Shown here: positions 34,387-41,675 of the stretch, in pieces
How positions within the stretch are numbered: position 1 is the first letter of the stretch
Layout: every line of letters starts with the position of its first letter
NCBI GenBank assembly: GCA_964550795.1
Contig: CAZKBH010000004.1
Location: forward strand, 1 to 64,000
DNA: 64,000 nucleotides
Origin: M3007 sp964550795
Lineage (GTDB): Bacteria > Bacteroidota > Bacteroidia > Chitinophagales > Saprospiraceae
Direction: 5' to 3'
Program-made: the position numbers and the translations under genes
Notes under the pieces: model-generated
What the model saw: the letters and a program-made list of their open reading frames with translations, nothing else
Databases searched by the model: none
What the model was told of the DNA's origin: nothing

Positions 34387-36315
34387 TCATGCCTTCCAAA
34401 AAACAGCCAAATCCCTTTCCACCTCCCAATCTTTCGCAAAAAAGAAATTGAGCCGGGCCGCCGTTTCATCGTTGACCTTTAAATCTTTGAGCACGTCCAC
34501 CGGCGAAAAAACACCCGGACGCAGCTTTGGCAAACTTCCATTCTGCGTACTTGGAGCATAGCCTACCCAAGTTTTTTGGCCGAGCAGTACAGGCAGCCAA
34601 TTTTTCAAAAGCGCAATTCGGCTGGTAGAAAAGAACAACCAAAACGGCAGCGTTGGGAGCAATCCAAGACAAATACACAGATCAAGCAGCCTTTTGTCGC
34701 GCCGCTGGCTGGGCTGGGCAATGTTGTAGCGGATATCTATGGTGTACAGTTCGCCCGGCTCATCTTTGCTGCTGCTTCCGATAATGCTCAGGCTTTCCTC
34801 CGGGACAATTTTGTAAGAAATGGCAGGGCCAATCTGGGCCATTTGGGCCATAATTTGCTGAGAACCAATGTCCTTGGAGCAAAAAATAATTTCATCTGCT
34901 TCGTAAATCCGCACCAGCTCAGGGAGCTGATCTGCTTCGCCGAGCCGCTCATCGGTTCCCGCAGCGCCCACTCTTCCGATGAAATTTTTGCCCACAGCTT
35001 CCACCCGGTTGAGCAAGCCCAGCACCCTTTCGCACTCCCTTTCAGAGCCAACAATCAACAAATTTTTCACCTTCGATCGTCCCAATCTGAAATGACCGAA
35101 AGCCCAAAAATGCGCCACCAGCCGAATGCTGACCGTCGCAAAAACCGCCCACACAGCCCCCATCAACACCAAAGCCCGCGATGGCCGATAATCAAGGTCC
35201 AAAAGCCCATATACCGCCGATAAAATCAGGGTGCCCAATCCCAGGCCACGCAACAATCGGCTCAAATTGTAGCGGGTATCATACCCACCACTAAGCCAAA
35301 CGGTGCCCAGCCAGATGAATATGTACAGCGGAAAATTAAACCATAAAACATTGGTTTTAAACCAATCAGGGTCTCGGTAGTAGTAGTTGGCCCAAAAATC
35401 TTTGAGCAACACCAAGCCGAGATAAATCGCCAAAGCATCCAAAGCGGGAAGCCAGGCTTTTCCCAAAAAATTACGAAATAAAGTAAGCCCGGCCCGGAAC
35501 CAAATCGCACCTTGCAACATGAGTACAAACAATCCTGCCCGCCGCCCACTGAAGTGTTTTCGGGCAAAAATGATCATGGCCTGATAAAAGGTCCGCACAT
35601 AATTCAGCGTCCCTTTTTTCGTGCTTTCGCCTTTGTAATGGATGATTTTAGTCTCCGGAAAATAGTAGTTCTTAAAACCCGCCTGCTGAATCCGATAGGA
35701 GAGATCAATGTCTTCGCCGTACATAAAAAACGCCTCGTCGAGCAGGCCCGATTGGTCCAGGGCGGTTTTACGCATGAACATGAAACAGCCCGCCAACACA
35801 TCCACTTCAGCCGTTTCATCTTCCGGCAAATACCCCATGTGGTAGCGGTTGAAAAAAGGACTGCGCGGAAAAATCGTGGACAAGCCAAAGGTTTTGCAAA
35901 AAGCAACCCAGGGCGTCGGAAAACCACGTTTGCTCTCGGGCAAAAATTTGCCGCTTCCGTCCAGAAGTTTACACCCAAGTGCACCTGCCTCGGGGTGTTG
36001 GTCCATGAATGCCAGGCATTTATGGAACGTATCTTCCTCCACTAAGGTGTCGGGATTCAAGAGCAACACGTATTCCCCGGTGCTTTGGCGGATGGCCTGA
36101 TTGTTTGCTACGGCAAAGCCCGGATTATCGGTGTTAGCAATCAGTTTAACCTCCGGGAAACGTTCGCGCACCATGCGCACGGAATCGTCGGCAGAATGGT
36201 TGTCCACCACCCACACTTCGCCTTCAATACCCTGTAAAGCGCGGCGCACCGAGCCAAGAGCTTGCTCAAGGAAGTGGCGGACGTTGTAGTTTACAATGAC
36301 GACGGATAGGCGCAT
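34387..36315 (-). CDS. GT2 glycosyltransferase fused to a degenerate sugar-phosphotransferase-like region
   Basis: 642 residues from ATG 36315 (MRLSVVIVNYNVRHFLEQAL), the usual start of this family; a reading from 36354 adds 13 odd residues. Residues 1-260 are a GT2 domain (VWVVDNHSADDSV, LLLNPDTLVEEDTF, YGEDIDLSYRIQQAGF). Several membrane helices follow (about 270-415), then a Rossmann-like NLLIVGSERECERVLGLLN part as in the N-terminal half of polyprenyl glycosylphosphotransferases. The end (RRDKRLLDLCICLGLLPTLP) resembles the start of a bacterial sugar transferase domain but lacks its catalytic half. Probably assembles surface glycan at the inner membrane. Confidence 0.85.
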   Translation of the reverse strand: MRLSVVIVNYNVRHFLEQALGSVRRALQGIEGEVWVVDNHSADDSVRMVRERFPEVKLIANTDNPGFAVANNQAIRQSTGEYVLLLNPDTLVEEDTFHKCLAFMDQHPEAGALGCKLLDGSGKFLPESKRGFPTPWVAFCKTFGLSTIFPRSPFFNRYHMGYLPEDETAEVDVLAGCFMFMRKTALDQSGLLDEAFFMYGEDIDLSYRIQQAGFKNYYFPETKIIHYKGESTKKGTLNYVRTFYQAMIIFARKHFSGRRAGLFVLMLQGAIWFRAGLTLFRNFLGKAWLPALDALAIYLGLVLLKDFWANYYYRDPDWFKTNVLWFNFPLYIFIWLGTVWLSGGYDTRYNLSRLLRGLGLGTLILSAVYGLLDLDYRPSRALVLMGAVWAVFATVSIRLVAHFWAFGHFRLGRSKVKNLLIVGSERECERVLGLLNRVEAVGKNFIGRVGAAGTDERLGEADQLPELVRIYEADEIIFCSKDIGSQQIMAQMAQIGPAISYKIVPEESLSIIGSSSKDEPGELYTIDIRYNIAQPSQRRDKRLLDLCICLGLLPTLPFWLFFSTSRIALLKNWLPVLLGQKTWVGYAPSTQNGSLPKLRPGVFSPVDVLKDLKVNDETAARLNFFFAKDWEVERDLAVFWKA

Positions 36316-36406
36316 GGGACGCAAAGTTGGGGTTTCTCCATCAAATCCCCCCATAACTATGCTTTCAAGTCTAAAAAGTGCGTTCTTGCTTTAAAAATTA
36401 CCCACA

Positions 36407-37660
36407 ATGCGCCTACAATTCCTGTTTTTTCCCCTTTGTCTGCTGTGGCTCAATACCGCGGCCCAGCCCGGTTGCCCCGACCCCCAAGCCCTTAATTTCG
36501 ATGCCGCAGCAACAAGTAACGACGGCTCTTGTGTCTATCCGGTCACGAATTACACACCCGTTTTTGTGGCAAATTTGGCCGCTGGACTGGAAGAAATCAG
36601 CGGGTTTACCCAGGCGGGTTCAATCTGGTGGGGGCACAACGACAGCGGTGCTGAGGCTAAATTCTACAACATTAACCCTGAAACAGGCAACATAAACCAA
36701 ACCGTTGCACTCCAAAACGCCCAAAACCGCGACTGGGAAGACATCGCCGCCGAAGCTGAAAACCTTTACATCGGCGATTTTGGCAACAACTCCAATAACC
36801 GCCAAAACCTCGGCATCTACATCGTACCCCGCTCAAGCATCGGGAACAGCAGCTCCGAAACTGTAAACGAATCTGAATGGTCGTTCCTGCCTTTTTGGTA
36901 CAACGACCAGACAGACTTTTCCACCCAGCCACAAGACAGCTCGGTCTATGATTGCGAGGCTATGATTGTCCAAAATGGAACAATCCATTTGTTTACCAAA
37001 AGTCGCCGCAATTACAACACGGCACATTATGTGGTAAACACCTCCAACAACGAGGCCGAAAAGATGGAAACATTTGATACACAGGGACTTATCACCGGAG
37101 CATCAATTTCGCCCGACGGCAAACTCATCGCACTCATTGGGTATGATTTGAGGCCGTTTATCCCGAAAGTTTTTTGCTGGCTGCTTTGGGATTGGCCTCC
37201 GGGCACCGAGCAGTTTTTTGCGGGCAACAAACGCCGCATCGAACTGGGCACCGCTTTGCAGGTCGGCCAGGTGGAAAGTATTGGTTTTGGCAGCAATCGT
37301 GCGGGATATATCACCAATGAAAGCACAAAATTCAACGGCGTGACCATCGTGCCGGAATCTGTGCGCAGCGTAGATTTCAGCCCCTGGGTGCCTGTGAGCG
37401 TTTCCAGCAAAGAACCCGCTGCCAACACTGCAACTTGCACGGTATTCCCCAATCCATTTGCGCAAACGGTTCAATTTCAATGCAATGAATTGGCAAACTT
37501 CGATAGTTTGCAGGTAAAAAACCAGAACGGGCAAACCGTGCTGCGCTTAAAACAAGTCCCAAATACCCTGGAATTGGGCTTTCTCCCCGCCGGGATGTAC
37601 ACGTTTGAAGCCTGGCGAAATGGAAAGTTTGTCGGGACGGCTAAGGGCGTTAAGCGATGA
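36407..37660 (+). CDS. Secreted protein with T9SS type A sorting domain
   Basis: 417 residues with a signal peptide (MRLQFLFFPLCLLWLNTAAQ). The mature N-terminus has a short CPDPQALNFDAAATSNDGSC calcium-binding-like motif common in Bacteroidota exported proteins, followed by a β-propeller-like region (WWGHNDSGAEAKFYNINPET, NRDWEDIAAEAENLYIGDFG). The C-terminal ~75 residues form a type A sorting domain (CTVFPNPFAQTVQFQ, then LGFLPAGMYTFEAW, ending GTAKGVKR). Secreted through T9SS to the cell surface; substrate unknown. Divergent from the glycosyltransferase gene, and convergent with the next gene ten bases away. Confidence 0.88.
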   Translation: MRLQFLFFPLCLLWLNTAAQPGCPDPQALNFDAAATSNDGSCVYPVTNYTPVFVANLAAGLEEISGFTQAGSIWWGHNDSGAEAKFYNINPETGNINQTVALQNAQNRDWEDIAAEAENLYIGDFGNNSNNRQNLGIYIVPRSSIGNSSSETVNESEWSFLPFWYNDQTDFSTQPQDSSVYDCEAMIVQNGTIHLFTKSRRNYNTAHYVVNTSNNEAEKMETFDTQGLITGASISPDGKLIALIGYDLRPFIPKVFCWLLWDWPPGTEQFFAGNKRRIELGTALQVGQVESIGFGSNRAGYITNESTKFNGVTIVPESVRSVDFSPWVPVSVSSKEPAANTATCTVFPNPFAQTVQFQCNELANFDSLQVKNQNGQTVLRLKQVPNTLELGFLPAGMYTFEAWRNGKFVGTAKGVKR

Positions 37661-37670
37661 GTGATGTGGG

Positions 37671-40600
37671 CTATAACTTCCTGATTTTGATGTTTTTATA
37701 CCAAACCGGGTCGCCGTGATCCTGTAGCGCGATCTTTCCTTTTTGCGAAAGCCCAAAATCTGCACTGAGTTTCGGGAACTTGCTACCGGCAATCAGCTCC
37801 AGCCATTTTTTCGTAGGCTTGCCACTTTTGTCAAACATCTGAAGCTCCACCACTTTCCGGTGGTTCAACCAATGCTCCACCTTGCCGTTTTTGAAAATCA
37901 GGCGGGCATGATTCCATTCCCCGCCCGGTTTTACGGTCAGGTATTTACACTCCACGAGGTCGTACAAATCACCTGCGCGGTGTTTGGGGAACTTTGAGTC
38001 GGGGTGGCAAGCGTTGTCGAGCACCTGCATTTCAGGTCCCGTCATCCAGACGTACCCATACTTGGCAGGGTCTTCAATAATGTGGTAAATGATGCCAGAA
38101 TTGCCACAGGGTGCCACTTTCCAGTCCACAGCCAGTTCAAAATCTCCGTATTCCTCGGCGGTTACGATATCGCCGCCATCGGGTGCCTGCCAGTGGCCAT
38201 CCGCATTGGTTTTGGCGTCAAGGTGAATCGAATTGTCCTTAATCACCCAGGATTTACCGATGCTGGTTTTGCCGTAATTGTGCCAACCAGCGATGCTCTG
38301 ACCATCAAATAACAACTTCCAACCATCGCGTTTTTCCTTCTCTGTCAAGGTATTGTCTGCGGGCGGAACAAACGTGGGCGCAGCTTGTACGATTCCGGGA
38401 TTATCCGTCGGAATGGCGTTCAAGGTGTACCAGGCGTCGGTGGTCCAGATTTCGTGGCCAAGATCTGAAACAGGCAGGCCGCGGAGTTGCAGGTGCAATA
38501 CGTGTTGCGGTTTTAAGCCCGGGATTTCCAAAAACACCTTTTTCCGGTCGCTCGAAACCGTGGCCGATTGAACGGTCATGGTTTGTTCGTCCATTTTTGG
38601 GCCACCGTACTCCACGGTAGGTTTGTACCACCACTGTTTTACGAGGTATGATGAAACGTCCCAGCCATCCCCTTCCCGAAGCGGCTCGGTGAATTCGATT
38701 TCCATGCCGTTTGATTTGGCACGCACAGCGAGCATTTCAAACACGGAATTGCCGTTGTATTTCATGCGTTGCAGGCCGTACCAGAGTTTGCCCTGCTGGC
38801 CCCAGTTGCCCGGCGCGCCAATCATTCCCACGTATAAAGCGCCGTCAGGGCCCCATACCAGGCGGTGGGTGGCGCCTTCCAAACCTTGCGAGAAACGGAA
38901 TACGCAGCCCTGGTAATTATCGTTGATTTTTTCCATGAACACCCGTTGCAAACCGCCGTAGCATACGTCGCCGTGCAAGAGTTGATTTTTGTAGGGGCCG
39001 TCGTTGATCACCGTAGGCTGAGTGGGCGAGTTGCCAATATCGTCCTGCGGAAGCCAAACAACCGGCTGCTGGATTGGCAATCCCGCCACAGCAGCGCTGT
39101 CCACGGCGTAGGAATTGTAAAAAGCATCAGGTTTCACGTGCAGGATTTTGGAAGAAGGCAGCCAGTCGCCCTGATTGTCAGCAATGAAAATTTCACCATC
39201 GGGACCGATACCTACGCCGTCTGGTGTTCGCAAACCACGGGCAATAAACTCGATGCTGCCGTCTTTGGCGCTGATTTTTACCACTTTGCCCCGGTCAAGA
39301 CCTTGGGGTCTAGTACTCGCACCGCCAGGGTTGATGGCAATGGCCAACGCTGCGTAAAAATAACCTTCTTTGTACACCAACCCAAAGGCAAACTCGTGGA
39401 AATTGGCCGAGGCGCGCCAGCCTTTGGCAAAACACTGATACTCGTCAATGATATCGTCGCCATCGAGGTCCACCAGCTTGGTAAGTTCCTGTTTTTGCAA
39501 CACAAATATTTGACCGTCAACCACTTTCAGTCCAAGGGGCTCCGCCAATCCCTGTGCAATTCGTTTCACTTTGATTTTTTTAGGATCGCCAGTTTCCACG
39601 TTTTCTAATATATAAACGGCCCCCATGGCATCCCAGGTAGAAACGACCAGGCGACCATCCGGCAGAAAGTCCATGCCCGCAACTTTGGGCAAAAACTCCT
39701 CCGTTCGGGCCTGGCTCAGATCGTAAGCCGGGTGTACTTCCGAGAGCGGAGAACCATCTCCGGGAATGGCGTTTTCAATTTTGGAAAGGGCCGACATTCC
39801 CGCTACATCCTCAGATTTTTTATGAGAAAAAGTGCCTTCAGGAATAACTTTGAAGCCGGGAGATCCATGACGCGCCCATTTGAGCACAATACCCTTGCCG
39901 CCGCCGCCCTGGAAATAATCAATCCGAATGGGGTGATACCCAGCCCGAAGCGCGATTTCGGCTTCTTTGGGCGATTGCCCATGGGTGCCATCGTTGTCAA
40001 TGAGCATTTTGCCATCCACCCACATACGGCTTCCGTCGTCGCTGGCCAACTGGAACACAATGTTGTCGTCCTTTTCCAAAAACAGGTATCCGCTGGCTTG
40101 CAAGCCGAAATTGTCTTTAAAATCGCCAAAATCCTCGCCTGCGGCTTCGATTTTTGCTGCCGTAGCCAGGAGTGCGGGTTTTGCTGTTTGGTTTACGTCT
40201 GCCAACATGCGCAGTTTGGTTTCCGAAGTCCAAACTTTTACCAACAAACCCGGCGACAAGTCGCGATCGCCAATAGAGTTATCGGCCTTGAGCCATTGAT
40301 TGTCAGGGATTTCTGCAAGACTTTTAATCGCGCCGCCCTCGCCATCATCTTCGCCCTCATCCAGCGAGAGGATGTAAGTCACCATGGATTTGGCATCTTC
40401 AGGCTGGAGATCGGGGTGGGCGCTCATAGCAGCCACGCCCCACACACCTGCGCCCCCTTTCAGGATTTTCTGGGCGAGCATTTCCATGTTTTCGGGTGTG
40501 TTTTTGTAACGCTCCGCGATCTGTTTGTAGCCTGGGCCCACCGTCTGCACTGCTGCATTGTGGCAGGTGCGACAATCGCTTTTGGCCATAAGTTTCTCGC

Positions 40601-41405
40601 CGGGACTAATGGGTTTCCCTTCTGATTCTCCCGTTTCCTGCGCATAGCGTTCGGCGTCAAATGGATTGGCAATCAAGGGTTTATTTACAAACATTGTGCG
40701 GAAATGGGTACTTCCGCTGGTCTTCAAGGTAAGTTCGCCTGCCACTTCTACGGCCCGCAGATTGTCTTCGGTTTCGATGGTTTTGGAGTCGGTTTGTTTC
40801 CAAACGCCGTCTGTTTCAATGTTCGTGCTGGATGCAATGGAGGCCACATTCGTTTTGAGCGAAACCGTGGCGCCTGCGGGGGCATTTTCGATGGTGTATT
40901 GACGCTCAAAACCCAGCTGACGTTCTCTTTCGAGGAATTCCGGGCGTTCATTGATGCGGATGCGTTGTCCATCGGAAAGCACGAGATCGTACATCAATTC
41001 GGCGTGACCGTCTTTGGTGTAGCGGTGGCCCTTGTAATCGGTGCGCGGATTTTCTGTTTTGCCGCCGATCGTCACGACCCAGGGTTGCCGGTAATCATTC
41101 TCGAACCATGCGGCGCCGACGCTCATGGGTTGAGGGCCGTGGCGCATGTTGTAAACGGCCCCGGTAAAATCGGTGTTACCCGACCATATCTTGTATAACG
41201 AGCAGGAGTCGGTGGAGTAAGTGGCCCACATTTGGTCGTCGAGGGCAAATGTGATCATGCGGGGTTGTTTGTCCAGCACGGAGCGGAATACCCAGGGATC
41301 ATTAGGGCGGGCCATATTGGCCATTTTGCCCCCGGATTTGGAGGCGAAATACCATACGCCAAGTAAAATGACGATGAGTGCAAGAAAGAGCGTACGAGTC
41401 CTCAT
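37671..41405 (-). CDS. Multidomain exported protein: cytochrome c, PA14, β-propeller and DUF1080
   Basis: 1244 residues with an N-terminal signal or anchor helix (TLFLALIVILLGVWYFAS). A cytochrome c domain follows at about 260-350, with the haem site CRTCH and a likely Met ligand in VAAMSAHPD. A PA14 domain (about 385-535, FQLASDDGSRMWVDGKMLID) is followed by a sugar-dehydrogenase/NHL-like β-propeller (about 570-960, GLRTPDGVGIGPDGEIFIAD). A C-terminal DUF1080 (3-keto-disaccharide hydrolase-like) domain ends the protein (about 1035-1244, GWKLLFDGQSIAGWHNYG). The architecture suggests oxidation or 3-keto processing of sugars outside the cytoplasm, with electrons passed to the haem; this is inference from domains. 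Confidence 0.88.
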   Translation of the reverse strand: MRTRTLFLALIVILLGVWYFASKSGGKMANMARPNDPWVFRSVLDKQPRMITFALDDQMWATYSTDSCSLYKIWSGNTDFTGAVYNMRHGPQPMSVGAAWFENDYRQPWVVTIGGKTENPRTDYKGHRYTKDGHAELMYDLVLSDGQRIRINERPEFLERERQLGFERQYTIENAPAGATVSLKTNVASIASSTNIETDGVWKQTDSKTIETEDNLRAVEVAGELTLKTSGSTHFRTMFVNKPLIANPFDAERYAQETGESEGKPISPGEKLMAKSDCRTCHNAAVQTVGPGYKQIAERYKNTPENMEMLAQKILKGGAGVWGVAAMSAHPDLQPEDAKSMVTYILSLDEGEDDGEGGAIKSLAEIPDNQWLKADNSIGDRDLSPGLLVKVWTSETKLRMLADVNQTAKPALLATAAKIEAAGEDFGDFKDNFGLQASGYLFLEKDDNIVFQLASDDGSRMWVDGKMLIDNDGTHGQSPKEAEIALRAGYHPIRIDYFQGGGGKGIVLKWARHGSPGFKVIPEGTFSHKKSEDVAGMSALSKIENAIPGDGSPLSEVHPAYDLSQARTEEFLPKVAGMDFLPDGRLVVSTWDAMGAVYILENVETGDPKKIKVKRIAQGLAEPLGLKVVDGQIFVLQKQELTKLVDLDGDDIIDEYQCFAKGWRASANFHEFAFGLVYKEGYFYAALAIAINPGGASTRPQGLDRGKVVKISAKDGSIEFIARGLRTPDGVGIGPDGEIFIADNQGDWLPSSKILHVKPDAFYNSYAVDSAAVAGLPIQQPVVWLPQDDIGNSPTQPTVINDGPYKNQLLHGDVCYGGLQRVFMEKINDNYQGCVFRFSQGLEGATHRLVWGPDGALYVGMIGAPGNWGQQGKLWYGLQRMKYNGNSVFEMLAVRAKSNGMEIEFTEPLREGDGWDVSSYLVKQWWYKPTVEYGGPKMDEQTMTVQSATVSSDRKKVFLEIPGLKPQHVLHLQLRGLPVSDLGHEIWTTDAWYTLNAIPTDNPGIVQAAPTFVPPADNTLTEKEKRDGWKLLFDGQSIAGWHNYGKTSIGKSWVIKDNSIHLDAKTNADGHWQAPDGGDIVTAEEYGDFELAVDWKVAPCGNSGIIYHIIEDPAKYGYVWMTGPEMQVLDNACHPDSKFPKHRAGDLYDLVECKYLTVKPGGEWNHARLIFKNGKVEHWLNHRKVVELQMFDKSGKPTKKWLELIAGSKFPKLSADFGLSQKGKIALQDHGDPVWYKNIKIRKL

Positions 41406-41519
41406 GGATGTTGAAATAGGTAGGCAGGCTTCGGCGGGTAAAAGGGCAGTGGCGAAGGTAAAAGTTCTGGCAATTTATGGGAATGATTTTTTATTCAATC
41501 GCCCTAAGGCTGAATTCCC

Positions 41520-41550
41520 TTTGAACATAGGGCGAGCGGTGCTACTTTTG
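41520..41550 (+). promoter_or_regulatory. Bacteroidota-type promoter upstream of alaS
   Basis: TTTG at 41520-41523, exactly 19 bases, then TACTTTTG at 41543-41550. This is the full -33/-7 consensus of the Bacteroidota primary sigma factor and the best promoter match I found in the window. It gives alaS a leader of about 120 bases that contains the tandem repeats. Confidence 0.85.
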
Positions 41551-41602
41551 CGACGATTTCCATCCTGAAGCAATTTGCTTTCAACTCGGTATTCCAATCT
41601 CA

Positions 41603-41673
41603 CATTGACCACATTCCCCCCATTGACCACATTAAACACATTGACCACATTCCACACATTGACCACATTAAAT
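41603..41673. repeat. Four tandem copies of an ~18-bp repeat in the alaS leader
   Basis: Units CACATTGACCACATT plus three to five variable bases (CCCCC, AAA, CCA, AAA), ending two bases before the alaS start codon. The repeats would be transcribed as the 5' leader. Confidence 0.85.
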
Positions 41674-41675
41674 AC

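Noticed and set aside
41603..41673. CRISPR-like or riboswitch-like repeat before alaS
   Set aside because: Units are 18 bp with only three to five variable bases between them; no spacer-length inserts and no T-box-like structure.
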